Shown: positions 31,391 to 40,413 of the stretch, one piece after another
Position numbering within the stretch: position 1 is the stretch's first letter
How the letters are laid out: every line of letters starts with the position of its first letter
Source: JAWKZG01 sp041396125
GTDB lineage: Bacteria > Pseudomonadota > Gammaproteobacteria > Competibacterales > Competibacteraceae
Length of the DNA: 64,000 bases
Assembly (NCBI GenBank): GCA_041396125.1
Contig: JAWKZG010000001.1
Location: forward strand, 124,001-188,000
Direction: 5' to 3'
Program-made: the position numbers and the translations under genes
The notes under the pieces: generated by a model
Seen by the model: the letters and a program-made list of their open reading frames with translations, nothing else
Databases searched by the model: none
Told to the model about the DNA's origin: nothing

Positions 31391-32989
31391 ATGAGCAACT
31401 GGATCAAAGCGATAAGCTATGCTGATTTACAGGGCAAACAACGCACGGTGCTGCGTCATCAGGGTAAGCAGATTGCCCTGTTTCTGACCGAACACGGCGT
31501 GCTGGCCTGCAATAACCGCTGTCCGCACGAAGGCTATCCCTTGAGTGAAGGTACGCTGGATAACGGCTCGCTGGCCAACAGTTGTCAGCTCACCTGTAAC
31601 TGGCACAGCTGGACATTCGATCTCAAAACCGGTGCCAATCTGTACGGTGGCGATCAGCTGCGGGTGTACCCGACCGAGCTGCGCGACGATGGCGCGGTGT
31701 GGGTCGATCTGGCTGAACCGCCGTTCGAGCAGCGCCAGGCCGGGATCATGGCCAATCTGCGCGAAGCCTTTGATGATCATGACTATGAGCGCCTGGCGCG
31801 TGAGCTGGCCCGACTCCGGCTGCTTGGCGCTGATCCGCTGGATGCGGTCAGAGCGGCTATTGAATGGTCTTATCAGCGGCTCGAATTCGGCTGGACACAC
31901 GCCTACGCGGGTGCGGCGGACTGGTTGTCGCTGTATGACGAACATGCCGATGATCCGGCGATCCAGCTGGTCTGTCTGCAGGAAACGCTCGGCCATATGG
32001 CTGACGACGTATTGCGCGAGTCCGACTATCCGTACAGCGAGCAGGTGCAGGTTTTCGAAGAAGATGCTTTTGTCGCCGCCATCGACGCAAAGAACGAAAC
32101 CGCAGCGATTGCCATGCTGCGCGGTGCTCTGGCCGATGGCCTGCATTTCCCGGCGCTGGAGCGCGCCCTGAGCCGGGCAGCGCTATTGCATTACAATAAC
32201 TTCGGCCATGCGCTGATCTATGTCACGAAAGCCGGCGACCTGATTGCCCGGCTGGGTGAACAGGTCGAGCTGCCATTGCTCGTGTCCCTGATCCGCAGTC
32301 TGATTTTCGCCCGACGCGAGGATTTAATCCCGGAGTTTCGTCAGTATGCCGCAGCTCTGGCAAACTGGGGGCAGGCCACGGACAGTGCGCCGCCCGGTAT
32401 CGACGTATATCGCAAACTCACGGTCAACAAAGCCTTGCGCTACACCGTGCAGCACAGTGCAACACCGCCGCCGCAACTGTTCCAGGCCCTGCTGGGGGCC
32501 AACGCCGGACAGCTGCTGCATTTCGATATGCACTATCAGTTTCAGACGGATAGACCGGTCTCTGATAATGTCGGCTGGCTCGATTTCACGCACGGCATCA
32601 CCTTCGCCAATGCGGTGCACAAGCAGTGCCGGAAATTCCCCGAGCTGTGGCCTGCCGGATTACTGCAAATGGCCTGTTTCAGTGGTCGCAACAAGCCGTA
32701 TACCGATGCCAGTCTGAACGCCTCGGAATGGGCGGTTGAAGATGGCCAGGCTTTTCTGGCACAGCAGATCGCACTGTTATTCGATCACGGCAAAGACGAG
32801 TACATTGTCTCGGTGCATCTGCTGAAAACCTTGCTGGCGGCGCGGGAGGAACTGGAACTGGGCGCCAGCGCAGAAACCAGACAGCTCTTGCTGGCTGCGT
32901 TAAATCGTTTTCTGCATGCGCCACTGAAACGCAAACACACTCGCCGTACCGCACAGCAGGCCCTGTCCTTTGTGGCGCTGGATGGATGA
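31391..32989 (+). CDS. Rieske [2Fe-2S] protein with large helical C-terminal domain
   Basis: A 532-residue protein started at the ATG preceded by AGGAG (the earlier in-frame ATG at 31373 has no ribosome binding site). Residues 1-110 form a Rieske domain with CNNRCPHEG and CNWHSWTF, the C-x-H and C-x2-H cluster ligands in the expected order. The remainder (about 120-532) is mostly helical without metal motif; it is not the oxygenase catalytic domain, which would be beta/alpha with a His/His/Asp iron site. Segments such as LQETLGHMADDVLRES and FDMHYQFQTDRPVSDN are unusual. Probably an oxidoreductase or redox-regulated protein. Controlled by the neighbouring SufR-like protein by inference. Confidence 0.8.
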   Translation: MSNWIKAISYADLQGKQRTVLRHQGKQIALFLTEHGVLACNNRCPHEGYPLSEGTLDNGSLANSCQLTCNWHSWTFDLKTGANLYGGDQLRVYPTELRDDGAVWVDLAEPPFEQRQAGIMANLREAFDDHDYERLARELARLRLLGADPLDAVRAAIEWSYQRLEFGWTHAYAGAADWLSLYDEHADDPAIQLVCLQETLGHMADDVLRESDYPYSEQVQVFEEDAFVAAIDAKNETAAIAMLRGALADGLHFPALERALSRAALLHYNNFGHALIYVTKAGDLIARLGEQVELPLLVSLIRSLIFARREDLIPEFRQYAAALANWGQATDSAPPGIDVYRKLTVNKALRYTVQHSATPPPQLFQALLGANAGQLLHFDMHYQFQTDRPVSDNVGWLDFTHGITFANAVHKQCRKFPELWPAGLLQMACFSGRNKPYTDASLNASEWAVEDGQAFLAQQIALLFDHGKDEYIVSVHLLKTLLAAREELELGASAETRQLLLAALNRFLHAPLKRKHTRRTAQQALSFVALDG

Positions 32990-33187
32990 TGTTAGGGCCG
33001 GTTTATAAAAAACAGGGGAGAGCCGTGTGGGTGGTATTAATGGCTCTGGTGTATTTTGATGCTTTTTTCACGCCTGACTGACGCGCTATTAACGAGGCGG
33101 GGATAAGGTGAGGCTATCTGGTAACCGCAGTATGGCGGTCGTCAGATACATCAGGGATAAACCCTTAATACTAAGGAGTATGGATCG

Positions 33188-34852
33188 ATGTTTGAGCACT
33201 CAGGGACTTCCTTAAGGATACAGACCGCGCTACTGGGCGGTGCCTTATTTTTCGGCGCGCCCGCCCTGGCGCACGAACCCGTCGCCGCACCGCCAACTAG
33301 TGGTACGGCGGTGCCGTTGTACGATAATCTGGGCAACCTGCATTACCCCGTCGATACCCGTCATGAACTGGCGCAGCGGTATTTCGATCAAGGGCTGCGT
33401 TTGACTTATGCCTTCAATCACGGCGAGGCTTTACGCGCGTTTCAGGCTGCCCAGCAACACGATCCGCAGTGTGCGATGTGCTACTGGGGTGAGGCTTTCG
33501 TACTCGGTCCGAATATCAACGCGCCGATGGACGCCGACGCTGGTAACCCCGCTGTTGCTGCTATCAATAAAGCCAGGGAATTGGCGCACGATGCTAAGGA
33601 AAAAGGCTGGATCGAGGCGCTGTCCGAACGTTATTCGGATGATGCCAACGCTGATCGTGGTCCACTGAATGAAGCCTATGCCGCTGCGATGGGCGAACTG
33701 GCTGCACAGTATCCCGCCGACCAGGAAATTGCGGTATTTTTCGTTGATGCCTTGATGAACACCTCCCCCTGGGATTATTGGGAAGCGGATGGCGTGACCA
33801 GCAAAGGTCGCATTGGCGAAGCGATTGCAATGGCCGAGCAGGTTTTGCAACGAAATCCGGATCATCCCGGCGCGATTCATTTATATATTCATCTGACCGA
33901 AGCGTCCAATGATCCACAGCGGGCCGAACCGTATGCCGAGCGGCTGGCCGGACTGATGCCAGGTGCCGGTCATCTGGTGCATATGCCTTCACATACATTT
34001 TTCCGGGTTGGTCGTTACGAGGACTCGGAAGATATCAACAAACGGGCGGTCAAGGCAGACGAAGACTATCTGGATCAGGTCGGTTATGACGGTTTATATG
34101 CTTTCGGTTATTACCCGCACAATATCCATTATGTTCTGACCTCGGCCCAGATGGCCGGCGATGCTGCGACCGCTTTCGAGTACGCGGAGCGACTGCAGGG
34201 CAAAATTCCCGACGTGATCGCTGCCAATGTTGGCTGGACGCAGGCCATCCTGACGGCTCCGTATTACGCCCATGCCCAACTCAGCGCACCGGCAACGATA
34301 CTGGCACTGCCTGATCCGGGCACGCAGTTCCCCTTTGTGCAGGCCATGTGGCATTACGCGCGCGGGGTGGCGTATGCAGCGCAGGGTGATCTTGAAAATG
34401 CTCAGACCGAATCAGCCCGTATCGCCGAGCTGAACAACAGCTCTGATTTCAGTATGCTGCTGGACTGGGCCGTACCCGCACCGGATTTACTGCGCATTGC
34501 GCAACATGTGCTGGCTGGCCGTATTGCCCAGGCACAGAACGACGCACAGGGGGCAGTCAAAGAGTTCGAGATCGCTGCCGCGATTCAGGACACCATTGCC
34601 TATATGGAACCGCCATATTGGTATTACCCGGTCAGTCAGTCGCTGGGTGCGGCTTTACTGCAAGCCGGCGAGCCACAGCGGGCAGTGGCGGCATTCGAAC
34701 GCAGTCTGGAGCAGTTCCCGGAAAACGGCTGGTCCTTATATGGTTTGATGCAAGCCTTAAAAGCCTGCGATGATGCAGTGACCGCGCAGCAGGCCGAACA
34801 GCGCTTCAAGGAGGCCTGGGCCGGTGGCGAGCTGGATTTGCGCAAACTTTGA
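33188..34852 (+). CDS. exported TPR-repeat protein
   Basis: A 554-residue protein. Residues 1-28 are a signal peptide ending ALAHE. The mature part carries TPR-like helix pairs: YFDQGLRLTYAFNHGEALRAFQAAQQHDPQCAMCYWGEAFVLGPN, a motif with CAMC that is typical of a group of exported TPR proteins. Further helices at AEQVLQRNPDHPGAIHLYIH, HMPSHTFFRVGRYEDSEDIN, and SLGAALLQAGEPQRAVAAFERSLEQFPENGWSLYGL follow. The HLYIH and HMPSHTF histidines are well placed for a metal. A ribosome binding site (AAGGAG) lies 12 bases before the ATG. Function unknown. A second exported TPR gene follows. Confidence 0.8.
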   Translation: MFEHSGTSLRIQTALLGGALFFGAPALAHEPVAAPPTSGTAVPLYDNLGNLHYPVDTRHELAQRYFDQGLRLTYAFNHGEALRAFQAAQQHDPQCAMCYWGEAFVLGPNINAPMDADAGNPAVAAINKARELAHDAKEKGWIEALSERYSDDANADRGPLNEAYAAAMGELAAQYPADQEIAVFFVDALMNTSPWDYWEADGVTSKGRIGEAIAMAEQVLQRNPDHPGAIHLYIHLTEASNDPQRAEPYAERLAGLMPGAGHLVHMPSHTFFRVGRYEDSEDINKRAVKADEDYLDQVGYDGLYAFGYYPHNIHYVLTSAQMAGDAATAFEYAERLQGKIPDVIAANVGWTQAILTAPYYAHAQLSAPATILALPDPGTQFPFVQAMWHYARGVAYAAQGDLENAQTESARIAELNNSSDFSMLLDWAVPAPDLLRIAQHVLAGRIAQAQNDAQGAVKEFEIAAAIQDTIAYMEPPYWYYPVSQSLGAALLQAGEPQRAVAAFERSLEQFPENGWSLYGLMQALKACDDAVTAQQAEQRFKEAWAGGELDLRKL

Positions 34853-35048
34853 CGCTGTTTTAAAAACAGGCCATGTCAGCTTACGGTAGGAATACCAGAA
34901 GAAAATAACGCTTCCGGGGTGTTTGCAAAAGCGTTCAGGTCGACTTATTTGTTATAGGCTCTGGACTATAATCTGCTTTAGTGTCCGGCATCAGGCTCAT
35001 AAGGTGTCTATGCCGGACACTGTTCATAACCCCAGGAGGTTTTTTCCC

Positions 35049-35531
35049 ATGTCCCCATTGCACACTTTGTTATTGAGTGGACTGTTGCTGGTTTCCGGCC
35101 CGTCTGTCGTGCTTGCGGCTGGCACCGGAGGCAGTAGTGCCCCCCCCGCTGAGGCCAGCGCCCGCGATACCGATTATGAGACCGGTTTTCAAGCCTACGA
35201 ACGCGGTGATTGGCCGGCGGTGGTCACCGCTATGAAAAAGGTGATCGCCAGCAAGCCCTGGCACGATGATGCCCATAATTACCTGGGTTATGCGTATCGC
35301 AAGCAAGGTGATTACGAGCAGGCGCTAGAGCATTATCAGAAAGCCCTGGATCTCAATCCACACCATCGTGGTGCTATGGAATATTTGGGCGAAGCGTATC
35401 TGGAACTCAAACAGCCCGACAAAGCCCGTGAGTTGCTGGACAGACTGGCGCAGGAATGCCAGCGGATTGGGCAAGATGAGTGTGAAGAGCTGGAAGATTT
35501 GCAGGCTGCGGTCGCGGCCTATCAGCCCTAG
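35049..35531 (+). CDS. small exported TPR protein
   Basis: A 160-residue protein from the ATG preceded by AGGAGG (an earlier ATG at 34923 is in frame but unsupported). Residues 1-24 are a signal peptide (LLLSGLLLVSGPSVVLAA). After a Gly/Ala/Ser-rich linker the TPRs read DYETGFQAYERGDWPAVVTAMKKVIASKPWHDDAHNYLGYAYRKQGDYEQALEHYQKALDLNPHHRGAMEYLGEAYLELKQPDKARELLDRLAQECQ. Probably a periplasmic scaffold. It has its own promoter region and follows another exported TPR gene by 196 bases. Confidence 0.85.
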   Translation: MSPLHTLLLSGLLLVSGPSVVLAAGTGGSSAPPAEASARDTDYETGFQAYERGDWPAVVTAMKKVIASKPWHDDAHNYLGYAYRKQGDYEQALEHYQKALDLNPHHRGAMEYLGEAYLELKQPDKARELLDRLAQECQRIGQDECEELEDLQAAVAAYQP

Positions 35532-35592
35532 ACGCTTTTGCAAAAATGCAGTCCGCCAGGTTCGCGATATGCTGCTGGATCTTCTGCATTTC

Positions 35593-35869
35593 TGGATTCC
35601 CGCCGGCGCGGGAATGATGACTTATTGAGATTGCTTGTAACAGCCAGAACCCCTGGATTCCCGCCTGCGCGGGAATGACGGAAGGGAGCATACTGCACTG
35701 AACGGCAGTAGCAGTAGCCCGGATAGAGTGAAACGGCATCCGGGGCATACTGGATTCCCGCCGGCGCGGGAATGACGACTTATTGAGATTGCTTGTAACA
35801 GCCAGAATCCCTGGATTCCCGCCTGCGCGGGAATGACGGAGGGGGGCATACTACACTGAACGGCAGCAG
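35593..35869 (-). repeat. 158-bp-period tandem duplication of repeat elements
   Basis: Two units of 119 bases (35593-35711 and 35751-35869) with about ten differences, separated by a 39-base stretch that carries a family A repeat (35714-35744, minus). Each unit has two family B repeats (35592, 35653; 35750, 35811) and the shared sequence ACTTATTGAGATTGCTTGTA between them. The region lies between the TPR gene and heme A synthase. Confidence 0.9.
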
Positions 35870-35877
35870 TTGCTGCG

Positions 35878-36978
35878 CTACTGAGTGGCGGGATGCGAGG
35901 CCAGTGTGGTTACTTTGTTCGCCTGCATGGCGGGTTGCTGCCGTCGCACGACATACAACAGCACAGTGAACAACACCATCGCGCCAGCCTGATGCAAGGC
36001 CGCCAGACTGATGGGAACCTGCAGCAGCAGAGTCGAAATCCCCAGACTGACCTGAACCACTGCCGCCAGTAGCAGCAGGTTAAAGCCGCGTTTTATAAAC
36101 GCCGGCAGACTGCAGCGCTGATCGGCGCGTCGGGCGGCCAGCCACAGCAGCAACACGGCCAGAAACGTCAGCGTCGCCAGTATGCGGTGATTGAACTGGA
36201 CGGTGGTGACATTCTCGAACAGATTGATATACCAGGGTTGCATGCTGAATAAACCATCCGGCACCCACTTTCCGGCCATCAGCGGGAAGGTATTGTAGGT
36301 GAAACCGGCTTTGAGTCCGGCTACAAAACCGCCCGAGGCGATAGTCAGTACCACCAGAGCCAGTACACTTTTACTGGCCCGGCGCAGACCGCCGGATGTA
36401 ACCGGCTGTGTATTGTCTGCGGGAGCGGAAGCGGGGCGCAAAAGACCGAGCGCGATCCAGAACATATAGGCATAGACCAGCACCGCCAGCAATAAATGTG
36501 CGGTTAGCCGGTAGGGGCTGACGTGCGGGTTATCGACCAGGCCGCTTTTGACCATATACCAGCCCAGCAGTCCCTGCAGGCCGCCGAGCATGAACATCGT
36601 GACCAGTTTGGGTTTTAAGCCGGTGGGGATTTTGCCGCGCAGCCAGAAATACAGCAGCGGCAGAAAAAATACCAGACCGATCAGCCGTCCCAGCACCCGG
36701 TGCCAGTATTCCAGCCAGAAGATGCTTTTGAACTCCTCCACGCTAAAGTGGTAGTTCACGTGCTGGAATTCGGGCGATAACTGGTATTTGGTGAACAGAT
36801 CCAGCCAGTCAACATCGGTCAGCGGCGGCAGGATACCGTAGACGGGCTGCCATTCCACTATCGACAGGCCGGAACCGGTCAGGCGGGTGACGCCACCCAC
36901 GACCACCATGGCGAATACCAGCGTGCAGCAGACTAATAACCAATAGGCAATGGGGCGTTCGGAGCTTGGCTTGTGCAT
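35878..36978 (-). CDS. ctaA: heme A synthase (CtaA/Cox15)
   Basis: A 366-residue protein started at the ATG at 36978 (a TTG three codons upstream is also open). Eight hydrophobic segments. It begins with IAYWLLVCCTLVFAMVVVGGVTRLTGSGLSIVEWQPVYG, the first helix and loop of CtaA. The conserved histidines are in HVNYHFSVEEFKSIFWLEYWHRVLGRLIGL and in the later NHRILATLTF and LAALHQAGAMVLF. It converts heme O to heme A for aa3-type oxidase. No oxidase gene lies in the window; the next genes are the nor cluster on the same strand, 140 bases upstream. Confidence 0.9.
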   Translation of the reverse strand: MHKPSSERPIAYWLLVCCTLVFAMVVVGGVTRLTGSGLSIVEWQPVYGILPPLTDVDWLDLFTKYQLSPEFQHVNYHFSVEEFKSIFWLEYWHRVLGRLIGLVFFLPLLYFWLRGKIPTGLKPKLVTMFMLGGLQGLLGWYMVKSGLVDNPHVSPYRLTAHLLLAVLVYAYMFWIALGLLRPASAPADNTQPVTSGGLRRASKSVLALVVLTIASGGFVAGLKAGFTYNTFPLMAGKWVPDGLFSMQPWYINLFENVTTVQFNHRILATLTFLAVLLLWLAARRADQRCSLPAFIKRGFNLLLLAAVVQVSLGISTLLLQVPISLAALHQAGAMVLFTVLLYVVRRQQPAMQANKVTTLASHPATQ

Positions 36979-37120
36979 ACGTGTCAATACAAAAAATTAC
37001 GGGCAGGCAAGCATACACGGATTCAGGGCCGAGTTTAAGGTGCGGATCAGGTTCAGGACTGAGCAACCTGACCCGGATCAAAATCTGATCAATGGTGATC
37101 CGGTGCGGGCGGGCAAAGGT

Positions 37121-37516
37121 TTACTTTTCCAGCCGGGGACCAATCAGCGGAAACCGGTAACGCTGGCCGGCCAGCGCCTTGGACAGGCCCAGCGCGCCCA
37201 GCAGCACCAGCACGGCGTGGCAGGTAACGAAATACAAAATCACGATCACCCAGGTGGCGGCCGACTGATAACCGCCGAGCACAATGATCAGCCCGTTGAC
37301 CAGAACCAGTAAACTGCCGGCCCAGAGGCTGGCGACAACCGTTTGCTGCAGATGATTGCGGGCCAGCGGTGAGGGGTCAGCGCGATGCCGCCACCACAAT
37401 ACCAGCAGCAGCACAAACGCCAGTCCCGGCAGTAGCAGCAAATTAATCAGGAACAGGCTTTCGGCCCGGACGGCCAGGTTTTTACCGGTTTTATCCGGTG
37501 TGGGCGCAACAGACAT
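37121..37516 (-). CDS. DUF4870-like small membrane protein in the nor cluster
   Basis: A 131-residue protein when started at the ATG at 37516 (39 bases of open frame precede it). It overlaps the end of norQ by 26 bases, so it is translated with it. It has three hydrophobic segments and the DUF4870-like pattern LLLLPGLAFVLLLVLWWRHRADPSPLARNHLQQTVVASLW and AVLVLLGALGLSKALAGQRYRFPLIG. Small membrane proteins of this type occur with nor genes. The exact role is not known. Confidence 0.7.
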   Translation of the reverse strand: MSVAPTPDKTGKNLAVRAESLFLINLLLLPGLAFVLLLVLWWRHRADPSPLARNHLQQTVVASLWAGSLLVLVNGLIIVLGGYQSAATWVIVILYFVTCHAVLVLLGALGLSKALAGQRYRFPLIGPRLEK

Positions 37517-38312
37517 CAACCACCTCGCAAAGCGCGGCGATGGTTTCCGGTTCATCGCTCAACGGTTCGATAATTGCCGCACGACAGGCGTCACGCAGCG
37601 GGATACCGGCCTGAATCAGGGTCGCGGCGTAAATCAGCAGGCGGGTGGAGGCGGCTTCTTCCAGATCGTAATCCTTGAGCCGTCGCAGCGCCTGGGCAAT
37701 GCGGACCAGTTGTTCTGCCAGTTCGGCATCGGCTCCAGTCTCCTGGCGTACGATACTGATCTCCTGCGCTGGCTGCGGATATTCAAAGCTCAGCGCCACA
37801 AACCGTTGCCGGGTGCTGGGTTTCATGCTTTTCAGCAGATTCTGATAGCCGGGGTTATAGGACACTACCAGCATGAACTCGGGCGGTGCCTGCAGGGTTT
37901 CACCGGTCCGTTCGATGGGCAGCATGCGGCGGTCGTCAGTCAGTGGATGCACCACGACGGTGGTGTCTTTGCGCGCTTCCACGACCTCGTCCAGGTAGCA
38001 GATCGCGCCTTCGCGTACGGCCCGTGTCAGTGGTCCGTCCTGCCAGTAGGTGCCGTCATGGCTGATCAGATGGCGTCCGATCAGGTCAGCGGCGGTCAGA
38101 TCGTCATGGCAGGCGACGGTATACAGGGGGCGTTGCAGGCGCGCTGCCATATGTGCTACGAAACGGCTCTTGCCGCAGCCGGTCGGGCCTTTCAGCAGCA
38201 CCGGCAAACGCTGTCGCCAGGCCTGTTCGAACAGTGCGATTTCCTGACCCTGAGGGCTGTAAAAAGGCCACTCAGTGGTGTTGCTCAGATCGATGGCTAG
38301 CGGTTGGTTCAT
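37491..38312 (-). CDS. norQ: NorQ/CbbQ-family MoxR AAA ATPase
   Basis: A 273-residue AAA+ ATPase of the NirQ/NorQ/CbbQ group, which with NorD activates nitric oxide reductase. Walker A is GPTGCGKS (42-49), Walker B AICYLDEVVEA (about 103-113), sensor 1 VVSYNPGY, and the NorQ C-terminal segment DLEEAASTRLLIYAATLIQAGIPLRDACRAAI. It follows norB by 137 bases on the same strand. The usual partner norD is not seen in this window. Confidence 0.9.
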   Translation of the reverse strand: MNQPLAIDLSNTTEWPFYSPQGQEIALFEQAWRQRLPVLLKGPTGCGKSRFVAHMAARLQRPLYTVACHDDLTAADLIGRHLISHDGTYWQDGPLTRAVREGAICYLDEVVEARKDTTVVVHPLTDDRRMLPIERTGETLQAPPEFMLVVSYNPGYQNLLKSMKPSTRQRFVALSFEYPQPAQEISIVRQETGADAELAEQLVRIAQALRRLKDYDLEEAASTRLLIYAATLIQAGIPLRDACRAAIIEPLSDEPETIAALCEVVDVCCAHTG

Positions 38313-38449
38313 GGTTTATATCCATCCTCACAAAATGGCTTTTGTCCGTTGTCGCAGTACCGTTACGCATCCTGCCGGCGGAGATATGCCGCTGCGCACG
38401 TCCCTGTGCACTGCTGCTACGGGCAAAAGAATACCTGTTATTACAGGTT

Positions 38450-39874
38450 TTACGTCACCTGCACGGCGGGGTCTTCATGCACGACCACAGGTTCTGCGTC
38501 ACGCGAACCGACGAAATGGCTGATTACGTACAGGATGATACCGATCAGGAACACGACACCGGCCGCCTCGCGCAACCAGTAGAAGATCGCGATTTGATCC
38601 TGCACGGCCATGAACGGCTGTGGACTGGGGCTATAGCGTTGCAGCCAGACCTGCAGCACACCCGCACCGGTCAGGAACAGAGTGATGAACACCATGGACA
38701 CGGTCATGAGCCAGAACGACCACATTTCGAGAATCTGCGAGCGCATCGAATTGGCCGCCTGGCGTCCGCGTAACAGCGGCATGGCATAGGAGATGATCGT
38801 CAGCACGATCATCGCATACGCACCGTAAAACGCCATGTGGCCGTGTGCTGCCGTGATCTGGGTGCCGTGGGTATAGTAGTTGACCGGTGCCAGCGTATGC
38901 AGAAAGCCCCACACACCAGCGCCCAGAAAGGCCATCACAGCCGTTCCCAGTGCCCACAGAACAGCGGCTTTATTCGGATGCGAACGGCGCCGACGGTTTA
39001 CCATATTGAAAGCGAACACGGTCATGGCGAAGAAGGGCAGGGGTTCCAGTGCCGAGAATATGCCACCCCACCATTGCCAGTATTCGGGCGCACCGATCCA
39101 GTAATAATGGTGGCCGGTACCGATAATACCGGTGATCAGTGCCATGGCGATAATCACATACAGCCATTTTTCGATCACTTCGCGGTCAACACCGGTAACT
39201 TTAATCAGTACATAAGCCAGGATCGCGCCCATGATCAGTTCCCAGACGCCCTCAACCCACAGATGCACCACCCACCACCAGTAGAATTTATCGACGGCCA
39301 GGTTGGACGGATTGAAAAACGAAAACAGAAACATCACCGCCAGGCCGACCAGCCCGGTCAGAAGTACCAGATTGACCACGGTTTTGCGCCCGCGCAGCAC
39401 GGTCATGCCGACATTGAGCAGAAAGCCCAGGGCAACGACCACAATGCCGATCTTGGTGATCGTAGGCTGTTCGAGAAATTCGCGCCCCATGGTTGGCAGT
39501 AATTCATTGTGCGTGAGTTCCGCCAGTTTGGCATACGGTACCAGCAGATAGCCGGCTACGGTCAAAACACCGGCGATCAGAAAAATCCAGAACAGCAGGT
39601 GACCCAGCAGCGGACTCCACAGCTCGGTTTCGCTTTCTTCCGGCACCATGAAATAGGCCGCGCCCATGAAGCCGAATAACAGCCACACAATCAGCAGATT
39701 GGTATGCACCATGCGAGCGACATTGAAGGGGATTTCCGGAAACAGAAAATCACCTACTACATATTGCAGACCCAGAATGAGCCCGAACAGAATCTGCCCC
39801 ACGAACAATGCGATGGCAGCGATAAAATACGGTTTAGCGACTTTTTGTGATGCGTAGCGTAAGCCTTGTTGCAT
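38450..39874 (-). CDS. norB: nitric oxide reductase large subunit (cNOR)
   Basis: A 474-residue heme-copper-superfamily protein that reduces NO to N2O. About 12 hydrophobic segments. Histidine ligands are seen in VARMVHTNLLIVWLL (low-spin heme), VVHLWVEGVWELIMG (His and Glu of the Fe-B site), IGTGHHYYWIG (two histidines) and AAHGHMAFYGAY (heme b3 and low-spin ligand). The absence of the long N-terminal extension of qNOR and the presence of norC show it is the cytochrome c-linked type. The start is set at the ATG 4 bases after the norC stop. Confidence 0.95.
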   Translation of the reverse strand: MQQGLRYASQKVAKPYFIAAIALFVGQILFGLILGLQYVVGDFLFPEIPFNVARMVHTNLLIVWLLFGFMGAAYFMVPEESETELWSPLLGHLLFWIFLIAGVLTVAGYLLVPYAKLAELTHNELLPTMGREFLEQPTITKIGIVVVALGFLLNVGMTVLRGRKTVVNLVLLTGLVGLAVMFLFSFFNPSNLAVDKFYWWWVVHLWVEGVWELIMGAILAYVLIKVTGVDREVIEKWLYVIIAMALITGIIGTGHHYYWIGAPEYWQWWGGIFSALEPLPFFAMTVFAFNMVNRRRRSHPNKAAVLWALGTAVMAFLGAGVWGFLHTLAPVNYYTHGTQITAAHGHMAFYGAYAMIVLTIISYAMPLLRGRQAANSMRSQILEMWSFWLMTVSMVFITLFLTGAGVLQVWLQRYSPSPQPFMAVQDQIAIFYWLREAAGVVFLIGIILYVISHFVGSRDAEPVVVHEDPAVQVT

Positions 39875-39878
39875 GGCT

Positions 39879-40304
39879 TTAACCCTCAATATTCGGTGGC
39901 CAGCCGGCTGTATCTATCTCGCCGGTCCATTTCAAGAATTCAATCAGCGCGTCCACATCAGGTTCACTCAGATTAAACTGTGGCATCTGCCGCCGGCCAG
40001 GCGCTCCGGTTGGCTGCACCTGCATCCAGATTTTGATGAATTCCGGGCCGCGGCGATCATACACATTGCCCAGTTCCGGCGCGAAATAAGCACCTTCGCC
40101 AAGCAGGGTATGGCAACCGATACAATTGTTGTCTTCCCAGATCTGTTTGCCGCGCACCACCGCAGGCGTTATATTTTCGGGCTTGGATAATTCTGGCCAG
40201 GCTTGATGGGTTTGAAAGGTCAGCGCGAGAAACAGCAGGATGAAAAATACACTGCCGCCATAATAAATATTTCGCGCCATCGATTTGGTGAACGTTTCAC
40301 GCAT
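39879..40304 (-). CDS. norC: nitric oxide reductase cytochrome c subunit
   Basis: A 141-residue membrane-anchored cytochrome c started at the ATG preceded by GGAGAG. One N-terminal helix (NIYYGGSVFFILLFLALTF) precedes the heme motif NCIGCH at about 63-68. The axial methionine is probably in GRRQMPQF. It passes electrons from a soluble cytochrome c or azurin to NorB. It is the first gene of the nor operon, which reads leftwards from the promoter region at 40320-40413. Confidence 0.95.
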   Translation of the reverse strand: MRETFTKSMARNIYYGGSVFFILLFLALTFQTHQAWPELSKPENITPAVVRGKQIWEDNNCIGCHTLLGEGAYFAPELGNVYDRRGPEFIKIWMQVQPTGAPGRRQMPQFNLSEPDVDALIEFLKWTGEIDTAGWPPNIEG

Positions 40305-40351
40305 AACGGCACTCTCCAAAAAACAAAAGTGGGCAAAAATTTGCCGGTGTA

Positions 40352-40392
40352 TTGACGCATGTCAAATTTAGGTCATCCTTGATGTATATCAA
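40352..40392. promoter_or_regulatory. two FNR/DNR boxes between norC and the regulator
   Basis: TTGACGCATGTCAA (40352-40365) and TTGATGTATATCAA (40379-40392) both fit the TTGAY-N4-RTCAA consensus of the Crp/Fnr DNR-type regulators. They lie between the divergent norC and regulator genes, 48 and 21 bases from the two starts, so each gene has its own site. Binding by the neighbouring DNR-like protein is likely by general knowledge. Confidence 0.85.
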
Positions 40393-40413
40393 TTTGGTTT
40401 AGGGTCAGAAGCG

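Noticed and set aside
35593..35869. CRISPR array
   Set aside because: The repeats are two copies of a long unit made of dispersed palindromes; there is no regular spacer pattern and no cas genes.
37356..38300. Long open frame of 314 codons on the plus strand
   Set aside because: It is the antisense of norQ in a G/C-rich gene; the translation is Gln/Arg/His-rich without motif.
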